Positions 24,021 through 32,006 of a stretch of 43,540 nt of DNA are shown in pieces; within the stretch, counting starts at the first letter, position 1; each line of letters starts with the position of its first letter. The stretch is taken from the NCBI GenBank assembly GCA_028820505.1, contig JAPPIT010000167.1, positions 1-43,540 on the forward strand, in the 5' to 3' direction. The DNA comes from Defluviicoccus sp. (lineage in GTDB: Bacteria; Pseudomonadota; Alphaproteobacteria; MPNO01). A model generated the notes under the pieces. That model saw nothing but the letters and a program-made list of their open reading frames with translations, was not told the DNA's origin and did not search any database. The position numbers and the translations under genes are program-made.

Positions 24021-25000
24021 AGGCTGGAAGTTGCAAGAGCGGACCGTCGATAGCGGCGAACCGGATTGCCGCGCGCGCCGCCGGCCTCGCCCTCGCGGTC
24101 CTGCTCGCCCTCCTCGCGCCGGCGGGGGCGGGCGCCGAAGAGGCGGTGAGAGCGCCGCTCGCGATCCGGTCCCTGCTGCTCGACGGGGCCGCTTCCGGGT
24201 CGCGGCTGGTGGTGGTCGGCGAGCGCGGCCACATCCTCGTCTCCACCGACGGCGGCGCGCGCTGGACTCAGGCGAAGGTGCCCGTCCGCGCCCTGCTCAC
24301 CGCGGTCCACATGCACGACGAGCGCACCGGCTGGGCGGTCGGGCACGACGCGGCGATCCTGCGTACGCGCGACGGCGGCGAGACCTGGACGCTCTTGCAC
24401 CGGGCGCCGGAAGAGGAGCGCCCGCTGCTCGACGTCTGGTTCCGCGACGACAGGGCGGGCTTCGCGGTCGGGGCGTACGGCTATTTCCTCGCCACCCGGG
24501 ACGGCGGCGAGACCTGGACCTCGCGGACCGTGGGCGAGGACGATTTTCATCTGAACGCGCTCATCCCCGCGGCCGGGAAGCGCCGGCTCTACATCGCGGC
24601 CGAGGCGGGGGTCGTCTACCGCTCCGACGACGGCGGCGGGACCTGGCGCAAGCTGTCCCCGCCCTACGCCGGCTCCTGGTTCGGGGGGCTCGCGCTGGGC
24701 GAAGACGAGGTGCTGCTCGCCGGCTTGAGAGGGCATCTGTTCCGCTCCGGGGACGCCGGCGAGAGCTGGACGCGGGTGCCCACCGGGATCGCCGCGACGC
24801 TCACCGGCGCCGTCCGGCTGCCCTCCGGCCGGATCGCGATCGTCGGACTCGAAGGCGCCGTGCTGGTCAGCGCGGACGGCGGGCGGAGCGTGACCTCCCG
24901 CGGCCTGCCGTCGCGCGAGGGCGTCTCCGCCGCCCTGCCGCTCCCCGACGGCGGGGTTCTGCTGATCGGAGAGTTCGGCGTCCGCCGCCTCGCCGATTGA
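23915..25000 (+). CDS. Ycf48-like beta-propeller protein (BNR repeats), exported
   Basis: A seven-bladed-propeller-like protein of the Ycf48/HCF136 type with about six repeats of the form VGxxGxILxSxDGGxTW: GERGHILVSTDGGARW, GHDAAILRTRDGGETW, GAYGYFLATRDGGETW, AEAGVVYRSDDGGGTW, LRGHLFRSGDAGESW, LEGAVLVSADGG. A signal peptide (AARAAGLALAVLLALLAPAGAGAEE) precedes them, but it begins about 45 residues from the ATG. No ATG, GTG or TTG occurs between the palindromic element and the signal peptide: candidate starts ATG 23915, TTG 23951 and GTG 23966 all lie inside the element and none has a good ribosome site. From ATG the product is 361 residues. It ends 16 bases before the MMPL gene; such proteins accompany MMPL transporters in this cluster. 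Confidence 0.8.
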   Translation: MVGEGRPSTSFFLRRRAVEEKPKTKRGWSAFADHDEAGSCKSGPSIAANRIAARAAGLALAVLLALLAPAGAGAEEAVRAPLAIRSLLLDGAASGSRLVVVGERGHILVSTDGGARWTQAKVPVRALLTAVHMHDERTGWAVGHDAAILRTRDGGETWTLLHRAPEEERPLLDVWFRDDRAGFAVGAYGYFLATRDGGETWTSRTVGEDDFHLNALIPAAGKRRLYIAAEAGVVYRSDDGGGTWRKLSPPYAGSWFGGLALGEDEVLLAGLRGHLFRSGDAGESWTRVPTGIAATLTGAVRLPSGRIAIVGLEGAVLVSADGGRSVTSRGLPSREGVSAALPLPDGGVLLIGEFGVRRLAD

Positions 25001-25016
25001 CGCCCCGGCGAAACCG

Positions 25017-27320
25017 ATGACCGCCGCCATCGAGAAGCTGCTGTTCGGCCGGCGGCGCCTCGTGCTGGCGGCGTTCGCGGCCCTCACCCTGGCGATGGGG
25101 TGGCAGGCGGCGGGTCTCCGGGTCGATGCCGGCTTCACCAAGCTGGTGCCGGTCGAGCACGAATACATGCGGACGTTCCTCGAATACCGCGACGAGTTCG
25201 GCGGGGCGGATCGCGTGCTGATCGCGGTGATGGCCCGCGAGGGCGACATGTTCACCCCGGACTTCCTCGCCGCGCTGCGCCAGGCGACCGACGCGACCTT
25301 CTTCCTGCCGGGCGTCGACCGGACCCAGGTCTATTCGATCCTCACCCCCAACGTGCGGTTCGTCGAGGTGGTCGAGGACGGGATCGCCGCCGGCAACGTG
25401 CTGCCGGCGGATTTCCGGCCGACCGAAGCCGGCTTCGCCCGGTTGCGCGAGAACGTCGTCAAGGCCGGTCTCGTCGGGCGGCTGGTGGCGAACGACTTCA
25501 CCGGCGCGATCGTCGCCGCCAGGCTGCAGGAGTTTCACCCCGACACCGGCGAACGGCTCGACTATATCGAGGTCGCGCACGAGCTCGAACGCATCCGCCG
25601 CGAGACCATGGAAGGCGCGGACGTCGACGTGCACGTGATCGGCTTCGCCAAGGTGGTGGGAGACGTCGCGGACGGCGCGGCCCGCGTCGTCGCCTTCTTC
25701 GGGATCGCGTTCCTGGTCACCGCGCTCTTCGTCTACGCCTACACGAGCTCGATCCGGCTGACGGCGCCGCCGCTCGCCTGTTCCCTGATCGCCGTGATCT
25801 GGCAGCTCGGCGGGCTCGCCGCGCTCGGGTTCGGCGTCGATCCGATGTCGATCCTGGTGCCGTTCCTGGTGTTCGCCATCGGGGTGAGCCACGGGGTGCA
25901 GATGGTGAGCGCGGTCCGCGCCGAGGCGGCCCGCGGCGCCGCCGGCCTCGACGCCGCGCGGGCGGCCTTTCGCGGCCTGCTGCTGCCGGGGGCGGTGGCG
26001 CTCGCCTCCGACTCCGTGGGGTTCGTCACGATCTCGCTCATCGAGGTGCAGGTCATCAAGGAGATCGCGGTCACGGCGAGCCTCGGGGTGGCCGCCATCA
26101 TCCTGACCAACCTGCTGCTGCTGCCGGTGCTGCTCTCCTGGTTCGACGCGGACGACCAACAGCGCCGCGCCTTCGCGGAGCGCGACCGCCGGTTGCGGCC
26201 GTTATGGTCGCGCATGGCGCGCGTCGCTCGCCGCGGCCCGGCGGCGGTCGCGATCGGCGTGGCGGCGGTGCTGCTCGTCGCCGGCGCGAAATACGCTCCG
26301 GAGGTCCGCGTCGGCGACGAGCATCGGGGCGTGCCGGAGCTGCGGGCGGAGTCGGTCTACAACCGCGACTCCGCCCTGATCGCCGATCGCTTCGATATCG
26401 GCGTGGACGTGCTCACGGTGATCTCGGAGACCGTCAAGGACGGCTGCGTCGACTACGGGACGATGCGGACCCTCGACGATTTCGAATGGCACATGCGCAA
26501 TGTCGACGGCGTCCAGTCGGTGCGCGGGCTGGCGGGCGTCGCCCGGGCCATCAACGCGAGCTGGAACGAGGGCAGCCTCAAGTGGCGGACGCTGCCCCGC
26601 AATCGCCACATGCTGGTCCAGTCGGTCGCCCCGGTGCCGACCGGCAGCGGCCTCCTGAACCTCGACTGCAGCGCGATGCCGGTGTCGGTCTACACCGCCG
26701 ATCACAAGGCCGAGACCGTCGCGCGCGTCGTCGAGGCGGTGAAGGAATTCGACCGCGCGAACCGCAACGAACGCATCGCCTTCCGGCTCGCGTCGGGCAA
26801 TGTCGGGGTGATGGCGGCGACCAACGAGGAGGTCGAGGCGGCGCAGTTCCCGATTCTCGCCTATGTCTACGCTGCGGTGATCGTGCTCTGCCTGGTCTCG
26901 TTCCGCTCCGTGGCGGCGACGGTCTGCATAATCGTGCCGCTCGCCGTGGTCTCCCTGCTCGCCTACGCGCTCATGGCGCTGCTCGAAATCGGCCTCAAGG
27001 TCTCGACCCTGCCCGTGGTGGCGCTCGGCGTCGGCATCGGGGTGGATTACGGCATCTACATCTACGGGCGGCTGCGCACCCACCTGAAGCAGGGGCTCGA
27101 CTTCGCCGAGGCCTACGAGCGGACCCTCGCCGGCACCGGCGCGGGTGTCGTGCTGACCGGCCTCACCCTCGCCGCGGGGGTGGCGACATGGATCGTCGCC
27201 CCGCTCAAGTTCCAGGCGGACATGGGGACGGTGCTGACCTTCATGTTCCTGGTCAACATGGTCGGCGCGGTGCTGCTGCTGCCGGCGCTCGGCGCCTGGC
27301 TGGTGCGGAAGGGGCGCTGA
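25017..27320 (+). CDS. RND/MMPL family transporter
   Basis: A 767-residue inner-membrane protein of the RND superfamily (MMPL / HpnN / sterol-sensing-domain type). One helix near residues 14-31, a large periplasmic domain (about 32-225), a five-helix bundle (about 228-375), a sixth helix near 400-420, a second periplasmic domain (about 425-620) and a second bundle to the end; the internal duplication is clear. The segments FGVDPMSILVPFLVFAIGVSHGVQM and VVALGVGIGVDYGIYIYGRL are the matching helix-4 motifs of each half and contain the Asp expected for proton coupling in the second half. It is the last gene of the DUF1302-DUF1329-Ycf48 operon; these would supply outer-membrane and periplasmic parts. 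Substrate and direction of transport are unknown. Confidence 0.92.
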   Translation: MTAAIEKLLFGRRRLVLAAFAALTLAMGWQAAGLRVDAGFTKLVPVEHEYMRTFLEYRDEFGGADRVLIAVMAREGDMFTPDFLAALRQATDATFFLPGVDRTQVYSILTPNVRFVEVVEDGIAAGNVLPADFRPTEAGFARLRENVVKAGLVGRLVANDFTGAIVAARLQEFHPDTGERLDYIEVAHELERIRRETMEGADVDVHVIGFAKVVGDVADGAARVVAFFGIAFLVTALFVYAYTSSIRLTAPPLACSLIAVIWQLGGLAALGFGVDPMSILVPFLVFAIGVSHGVQMVSAVRAEAARGAAGLDAARAAFRGLLLPGAVALASDSVGFVTISLIEVQVIKEIAVTASLGVAAIILTNLLLLPVLLSWFDADDQQRRAFAERDRRLRPLWSRMARVARRGPAAVAIGVAAVLLVAGAKYAPEVRVGDEHRGVPELRAESVYNRDSALIADRFDIGVDVLTVISETVKDGCVDYGTMRTLDDFEWHMRNVDGVQSVRGLAGVARAINASWNEGSLKWRTLPRNRHMLVQSVAPVPTGSGLLNLDCSAMPVSVYTADHKAETVARVVEAVKEFDRANRNERIAFRLASGNVGVMAATNEEVEAAQFPILAYVYAAVIVLCLVSFRSVAATVCIIVPLAVVSLLAYALMALLEIGLKVSTLPVVALGVGIGVDYGIYIYGRLRTHLKQGLDFAEAYERTLAGTGAGVVLTGLTLAAGVATWIVAPLKFQADMGTVLTFMFLVNMVGAVLLLPALGAWLVRKGR

Positions 27321-27362
27321 GGCACGCCTGAAAATGCAATACGCGCCCTACATTCCGTGAAT

Positions 27363-27770
27363 CTATTGCTGCACTTTCGGCTTCGTCGTTGCGGTATCCC
27401 GCGCCGCTCCACGCTGCGCGGCTTGCACCGCGGCCAGGAAGCCTTTGATGTTGGCGGTGTCCGCGGCCACTTCGCTTAGGCGATTCGAAACCCCGTGCAA
27501 CCGGTTGGTCACCGTAGCCACCTGGTCGGCCAGCGGCCTCACCTCCGCTCGCAGCCTGGCTTCCAAATCGGACAACCGTTCCTTTTGCCGATCCTCTGCG
27601 CCCCTTATCTGCGCCGTTAGCCTGCCCTCCATCGCGGCTACGCCCTGCTCTAGCCGAACCGTATCGTCCCGCGCCCGATCGGCCAGCCATAGGGAGAAAC
27701 CGCCAAGTGGCACGATAAAGGTTGCCCAGACCGCGAGGTAGGCGACCGCGGTGGGCACGTCCGTTTTCAT
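27363..27770 (-). CDS. Small membrane-anchored coiled-coil protein, unknown function
   Basis: A 135-residue protein that I do not recognise. One hydrophobic helix near residues 9-27 (AVAYLAVWATFIVPLGGFSLWLA) is followed by a long charged heptad-rich helix region (about 32-115: VRLEQGVAAMEGRLTAQIRGAEDRQKERLSDLEARL...). The tail is polar (ARDTATTKPKVQQ). The ATG at 27770 has GGAGAG seven bases upstream; the frame is open to 27863 but without such a site. It is antisense to its neighbours and lower in GC than they are. Small TM plus coiled-coil proteins of this shape occur as prophage and plasmid accessory genes, but no other phage gene is near. Confidence 0.6.
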   Translation of the reverse strand: MKTDVPTAVAYLAVWATFIVPLGGFSLWLADRARDDTVRLEQGVAAMEGRLTAQIRGAEDRQKERLSDLEARLRAEVRPLADQVATVTNRLHGVSNRLSEVAADTANIKGFLAAVQAAQRGAARDTATTKPKVQQ

Positions 27771-28064
27771 GCTTACTCTCCAACTTTCGTGCCAATGACC
27801 GCAGACTGTCACGATAGTACAGCCCGTGGTCATTGATACAACCCGTCGTTGTTGTTGGCACATGATTTATCCGATCTGGGTAGCGCGAGTTGTCCGGCCA
27901 GGTGTTTCGGCGATAGTCCGAACGGGCTTCTCTGGCATCACGGGTATGTAGCTCATCGGACGGAATCGCTACCGTCCTTGCTCCCGACCGCCAAACCCTT
28001 GACGGACGCCCCCGTCGACACCCATATCGCCAATGGTCCGACGAGCGGGCGGGGAGGCCGAATC
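27771..28064. other. Non-coding region upstream of soxY
   Basis: No gene is supported here. It holds an inverted repeat CAATGACC / GGTCATTG (near 27794 and 27828) close to the start of the small coiled-coil gene, and GGACGG-N8-CCGTCC at 27958-27977. Both are short; either could be an operator. Promoters for soxY (+) and for the small gene (-) must lie in it, but I see no good consensus hexamers. Confidence 0.4.
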
Positions 28065-28478
28065 ATGGTGCCGACGCGGAGGGACGTGTTACGGCTGGGC
28101 GCCGCCGCCGCGGTGCTGCTTCCGGCCGGCGCGGCCCGCGCCTCCAACCGCGTTCCCGAAGCGATAGCGGCGTTCACCGGGGGCGCCGCGCCCGCGGAGG
28201 GCGGCGTGCGTCTCGACGTGCCGGAGATCGCCGACAACGGAGGCGCCGTGCCGGTTCGGGTCGCCGCCCCGGGCGCCAGGCGGATCGCGCTGTTCGCCGA
28301 CGGCAACCCCCGGCCCCGGGTCGCCGTCTTCCGGTTCGGAGCACTGGTGCCGCCGGACGCGAGGACCCGCATCCGGCTCGCCAAAAGCCAGAACGTGATC
28401 GCGGTGGCGGAGATGGCGGACGGCAGCTTCCGCCGCGCCTCGCGGAAGATCGCCGTGACGGTCGGCGGCTGCGGGTGA
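28065..28478 (+). CDS. soxY: Sulfur carrier protein SoxY
   Basis: A 137-residue periplasmic protein that carries sulfur intermediates on a C-terminal Cys during thiosulfate oxidation. A Tat signal (TRRDVLRLGAAAAVLLPAGAARA) occupies residues 4-27. The Ig-like body shows LDVPEIADNGGAVPVRVAAPGARRIALFADGNPRPRVAVF, and the end is VTVGGCG. The usual terminus is GGCGG; here one Gly is missing so Cys is the second-last residue. ATG 28065 follows GGGGAGG. soxZ starts 9 bases downstream, as expected for the SoxYZ complex. Confidence 0.93.
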   Translation: MVPTRRDVLRLGAAAAVLLPAGAARASNRVPEAIAAFTGGAAPAEGGVRLDVPEIADNGGAVPVRVAAPGARRIALFADGNPRPRVAVFRFGALVPPDARTRIRLAKSQNVIAVAEMADGSFRRASRKIAVTVGGCG

Positions 28479-28487
28479 GCGCGGGCG

Positions 28488-28814
28488 ATGGCGACACCGA
28501 GACCCCGCATCAAGCTGCCGAGGAAGATCGCCGCCGGCGACCCCTTCACGGTGAAGACCCGGATCACCCATCCGATGCATACCGGGCTGCGCCACGACGG
28601 CAAGGGCAGGATCGTGCCGCGCCGGATCGTCAACCGCTTTTCGGTGCGCTTCGAGGGCGAGGAGGCGTTTTCCGTCGACCTGCACCCGGCGGTCTCGGCC
28701 GACCCCTATTTCCAGTTCACCATGGCGGTGCCGGGGCCGGGCCTGCTCGAATTCCGGTGGGAAGACGACGACGGCTCGGTCTACGGCCTCCGCAGGCGGA
28801 TCGCGGTCGAATAG
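28488..28814 (+). CDS. soxZ: Thiosulfate oxidation carrier partner SoxZ
   Basis: A 108-residue Ig-fold protein that pairs with SoxY. Family segments are IKLPRKIAAGDPFTVKTRITHPMHTGLRHDGKGRIVPRRIVNRFSVRFEGEEAFSVDLHPAVSADPYFQFTMAVPGPG and the C-terminal strand LEFRWEDDDGSVY. It has no signal peptide, which is normal since SoxZ is exported with SoxY by the Tat route. The palindromic element copy 2 begins 46 bases after its stop. Confidence 0.95.
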   Translation: MATPRPRIKLPRKIAAGDPFTVKTRITHPMHTGLRHDGKGRIVPRRIVNRFSVRFEGEEAFSVDLHPAVSADPYFQFTMAVPGPGLLEFRWEDDDGSVYGLRRRIAVE

Positions 28815-28817
28815 GGC

Positions 28818-29666
28818 GTGACCGGTTCGGTGGGAACCGTATCCGCCATTTCCCTGCCTCGTCATGGTCGGCGAAGGCCGACCATCCACGTTTTGTTTTT
28901 GTTGTTCCGTCGGCACGAGAAAACTCGTGGATGGTCGGCCTTCGCCGACCATGACGGGCTGAAAAAGGCCGTCTCCACGCTGCTCGCGGCGGCGCTTCTG
29001 GCCTTCCTTCCGGCCGCGGCGTGGAGCGCCGATGCCGGGCGCGGCAAGGCGCTCTACGGGCAGTGCAAGCGGTGCCACCAGGTCGGCGGCGGCGCGAAGC
29101 ACCGGATAGGTCCGCATCTCAACGATTTGTTCGGCCGCGCCGCGGGCTCGCTCGCCGATTACCGCTACTCCAGGGCGATGAAAGGCGCCGGGTCCGGCGG
29201 GCTGGTATGGACCGAAGCGACGCTGGACGCGTTCATCGCCGCGCCGCGCGCCGTGGTGGCGCGCTCGCGCATGAGCTTCGCGGGGCTCGAGAAGGCGGAG
29301 GAGAGGGCGGAACTGCTCGCCTGGCTGCGCGGCTTTTCCGGCGCCCGGTCCGATGTGCCGGCCGCGGAGCCCACCGTGACGCCGGAGGAGTACGGGCTCG
29401 ACCCGAAGCTGCTCGCCATCGAGGGCGATCCCGAATACGGCGCCTATCTGGCGGGCGAATGCACCACCTGTCACAAGCCGGGCGGGGGCGAGGAGGGCAT
29501 CCCGTCGATAACGGGATGGCCGCCCGAGGAGTTCGTGATAGCCTTGCACGCCTACAAGCGCGGCAAGCGGGTGCATCCGGCCATGCAGCTCGTCGCCGGG
29601 CGCCTGTCGGACGAGGAGATCGCCGCCCTGGCCGCGCATTTCCACCGGGCCGAGGACGGCCCGTGA
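28818..29666 (+). CDS. Two-haem c-type cytochrome (SoxE / FccA-like)
   Basis: An exported cytochrome with two haem sites: CKRCH (83-87 counted from the GTG at 28818) in a class I cytochrome c domain with probable Met ligand in RSRMSF (152), and CTTCH (215-219) in a second, FccA-like domain with probable Met in HPAMQLV. A signal peptide LKKAVSTLLAAALLAFLPAAAWSA starts at about residue 48. The region before it is the palindromic element; no ATG is available, only GTG 28818 or TTG codons at 28893, 28899 and 28902. The fccB gene follows after 17 bases, so the product is probably the electron acceptor of the flavoprotein in sulfide oxidation (the SoxE/SoxF or FccA/FccB pair). Confidence 0.85.
   Translation: MTGSVGTVSAISLPRHGRRRPTIHVLFLLFRRHEKTRGWSAFADHDGLKKAVSTLLAAALLAFLPAAAWSADAGRGKALYGQCKRCHQVGGGAKHRIGPHLNDLFGRAAGSLADYRYSRAMKGAGSGGLVWTEATLDAFIAAPRAVVARSRMSFAGLEKAEERAELLAWLRGFSGARSDVPAAEPTVTPEEYGLDPKLLAIEGDPEYGAYLAGECTTCHKPGGGEEGIPSITGWPPEEFVIALHAYKRGKRVHPAMQLVAGRLSDEEIAALAAHFHRAEDGP
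28860..28956. repeat. Palindromic intercistronic element, copy 2 (inverse orientation)
   Basis: A 97-bp unit with the same perfect 31-bp arms (28860-28890 and 28926-28956) as copies 1 and 3. Its core is reversed: on the complementary strand it begins GAGTTTT and ends AAAACAAAAC. It lies between soxZ and the two-haem cytochrome gene, and its right arm is read as RGWSAFADHD directly before the cytochrome signal peptide. Confidence 0.9.
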
Positions 29667-29683
29667 AACGAGGGGGAAGCGTC

Positions 29684-30970
29684 ATGAAACAACGGAATGA
29701 CACGGGCGGGCTGAGCCGGCGCCGGTTCCTCGCGGCGACGGCCGCCACGTCGACGGCGCTCGCGGCGCCCGCGGTGCTCGGCCAGGCGCGCCCGCGCGTC
29801 GTGGTGGTGGGCGGCGGCGCGGGCGGCGCGACGGCCGCGCGCTATATCGCGAAGGATTCGAAGGGCGCCGTGGACGTGACCCTGGTCGATCCCAGCCGCG
29901 CCTATTACAGCTGCTTCTTCTCCAACCTCTATCTCGGCGGCTTCCGCGACTTCGCCTCGATCGGGCACACCTACGGCGCGCTCGCGGCCAATCACGGGAT
30001 CAACGTGGTGCACGACTGGGCGGTCGCCGTCGACCGCGAGAAGCGGACGGTCGGGCTCGCCGGCGGCGGCAGCCTCGGCTACGACCGCCTGGTGCTGTCG
30101 CCCGGGATCGACTTCAGGCCGGGTTCCGTCCCGGGCTGGGATCTCGCGCAGCAGAACCGCATGCCGCACGCCTACAAGGCGGGCTCGCAGACCCAGCTCC
30201 TCAAGGCGCAGGTCGCCGCCATGCGGCAGGGCGGGGTCTATTGCATGGTCGCGCCGCCCAACCCGTTCCGCTGCCCGCCGGGACCCTATGAGCGGATCTC
30301 GATGGTGGCCCATGCGCTCAAGCAATCCAACCCCAAGGCGAAGATCCTGATCGTCGACCCCAAGGCCAAGTTCTCCAAGCAGGGCCTGTTCGAGGACGGG
30401 TGGCAGCGCCACTATCCCGGAATGGTCGAGCGCGTCGGCCCCGACTTCGGCGGCGACAAGGTCGAAGTCCGGCCCGCCTCGATGGAGGTGGTGGTCGACG
30501 GCGAGGCGACCAAGGTCGACGTCTGCAACGTCATCCCGGCGCAGCAGGCGGGGCGCATCGCGGCGATCGCCGGCGTCACCGACAAGTCGGGCTGGGCGCC
30601 GGTGGTGCCGCACACCATGCAGAGCCGGGCGGACGCCAACATCCACGTGCTGGGCGACGCCTCGCTCCAGGGCGACATGCCGAAATCCGGCTTCTCGGCG
30701 AACAGCCAGGCCAAGGTCTGCGCGATGGCGGTGCGCGGCGCGCTGACCGGCTCCAAGGTGTTCCCGGCGCGCTTCTCCAACACCTGCTGGTCGCTGATCG
30801 GCACCGACGACGGGGTGAAGGTCGGCGCCGCCTACAAGGCGACCGACGCGAAGATCGCCAAGACCAGCGGCTTCATTTCCAAGACCGGGGAGGACGCGGA
30901 GCTCCGAAAGGCGACCTACAAGGAGTCGATCGGCTGGTACGCCGCCATTTCCGCCGACATGTTCGGCTGA
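29684..30970 (+). CDS. fccB: Sulfide dehydrogenase (flavocytochrome c) flavoprotein subunit
   Basis: A 428-residue periplasmic FAD protein (FccB/SoxF) that oxidises sulfide and passes electrons to a c-type cytochrome. A Tat signal (SRRRFLAATAATSTALAAPAVLGQA) is at residues 9-36. Next come the FAD-binding VVVVGGGAGGATAARYI and the redox disulfide Cys residues, one in RAYYSCFFSNLYLGG and the other in GGVYCMVAPPNPFRCPPGPYER. The C-terminal flavocytochrome domain is recognised from PARFSNTCWSLIGTDDGVKVGAAY. The start has AGGGGGAAG as ribosome site. It is the last gene of the soxYZ-cytochrome-fccB transcript and faces the YeeE gene. Confidence 0.95.
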   Translation: MKQRNDTGGLSRRRFLAATAATSTALAAPAVLGQARPRVVVVGGGAGGATAARYIAKDSKGAVDVTLVDPSRAYYSCFFSNLYLGGFRDFASIGHTYGALAANHGINVVHDWAVAVDREKRTVGLAGGGSLGYDRLVLSPGIDFRPGSVPGWDLAQQNRMPHAYKAGSQTQLLKAQVAAMRQGGVYCMVAPPNPFRCPPGPYERISMVAHALKQSNPKAKILIVDPKAKFSKQGLFEDGWQRHYPGMVERVGPDFGGDKVEVRPASMEVVVDGEATKVDVCNVIPAQQAGRIAAIAGVTDKSGWAPVVPHTMQSRADANIHVLGDASLQGDMPKSGFSANSQAKVCAMAVRGALTGSKVFPARFSNTCWSLIGTDDGVKVGAAYKATDAKIAKTSGFISKTGEDAELRKATYKESIGWYAAISADMFG

Positions 30971-30974
30971 TCCC

Positions 30975-30996
30975 GGAGGGCGGCTAGCGCCCCTCC
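30975..30996. terminator. Possible hairpin between convergent fccB and YeeE genes
   Basis: GGAGGG (30975-30980) pairs with CCCTCC (30991-30996), extended by CG pairs with one bulged base. It spans the YeeE stop codon. There is no T-run on either side, so it would be a weak or factor-assisted terminator at most. Confidence 0.25.
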
Positions 30997-32006
30997 AGCA
31001 CGGCGCCTGCGGCCCGCGCCGAAGCGGCCATGGCGGCGAGCGCGACGAGGGCGGCGAGGCTCGCGGTCGAGACGCCGGACAACCCGGCGCCGACCGTGCA
31101 GCCGCCCGCCAGCACGCCGCCGACCCCCATCATCGCGGCGCCGGTCATGTAGCGGCCGGTCTGCCGCGGCCCCTCGAGGCTCTGCCACCGGAACTCGCCC
31201 GCCGCCAGCGCGGCGGCGAGGCTGCCGGCCACCACGCCGGCCGCCAGCCCGGTGCCGAAGCCGGCCGGGATCGAGGTCGCCGCCACGGTCCAGAACAGCG
31301 TGTCCGCCATCGGCCCGGTGAAGCCCATCGACTGCACCGGGATCGGGTCGAAATCGTCGAGCAGCAGGAACCCGGTGCCGACCCAGCCGAGCGGCACCAG
31401 CAAGCCGATTCCCGCCGCCATCGCCAGATGCGGGATCCGCGCGCCGGAGCGGAACGCGATCAGCGCGAGGACGAAAGCGAGGCCGAGCGGCCAGACCTCG
31501 CCGCCGGGCAGCGCCGCGAGCGACATCCCGCCGCCCGGTATCGAAGCCGCGCCGAGCGCGGTGCGTACCGGCGCGAGCGCGCCCTTCATCGCCGCCAGCG
31601 CGACGACCGCGAACACCACCAGCACCAGCAGCGCGCGCAGATTGCCGGTGCCGACCAGCACCGTCAGGCGCGACGCGCAGCCCCCCGTCAGCACCATGCC
31701 CGCGCCGAACAGCGCGCCGCCCAGCAGCACCGAGGCGAGCGGCAGGTCGGCGGCGAGAAAGCGGTGCTCCTCGAAGGAGATCAGCCCGGCGGCGACGGCG
31801 AGCCGGGTGCCTGCGATCGCGCAGGCGAGTCCCATCGCCCAGACCCCCGCTGCCGGCAGGCAGTCGCGCCACCGCCCGACCATGCCGCGGCGCAGGCAGA
31901 AGGCGCTCCGCTGCGCCAGGACCCCGTAGGCGAGGCCGAGGGCGAGCCCGAGCAGGACCGACGCCGCGACCGGCGTCAGCTCCTCGAACCCGAGCTCCTC
32001 GAACAT
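30984..32006 (-). CDS. YeeE/YedE family sulfur transporter
   Basis: A 340-residue protein with about 9-10 membrane helices and the Cys motifs of the YeeE/YedE (TsuA-like) family, which takes up thiosulfate or related sulfur compounds: FCLRRGMVGRW, LTGGCASRLTVLVGTGNLRALLVL, and GGCTVGAGLSG. The second Sulf_transp repeat is seen near residues 250-320. The ATG at 32006 is 10 bases from AAGGAG; a GTG pair three codons earlier is too close to that site. Its position beside soxYZ and fccB fits a role in supplying or shuttling sulfur. Confidence 0.9.
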   Translation of the reverse strand: MFEELGFEELTPVAASVLLGLALGLAYGVLAQRSAFCLRRGMVGRWRDCLPAAGVWAMGLACAIAGTRLAVAAGLISFEEHRFLAADLPLASVLLGGALFGAGMVLTGGCASRLTVLVGTGNLRALLVLVVFAVVALAAMKGALAPVRTALGAASIPGGGMSLAALPGGEVWPLGLAFVLALIAFRSGARIPHLAMAAGIGLLVPLGWVGTGFLLLDDFDPIPVQSMGFTGPMADTLFWTVAATSIPAGFGTGLAAGVVAGSLAAALAAGEFRWQSLEGPRQTGRYMTGAAMMGVGGVLAGGCTVGAGLSGVSTASLAALVALAAMAASARAAGAVLEGR

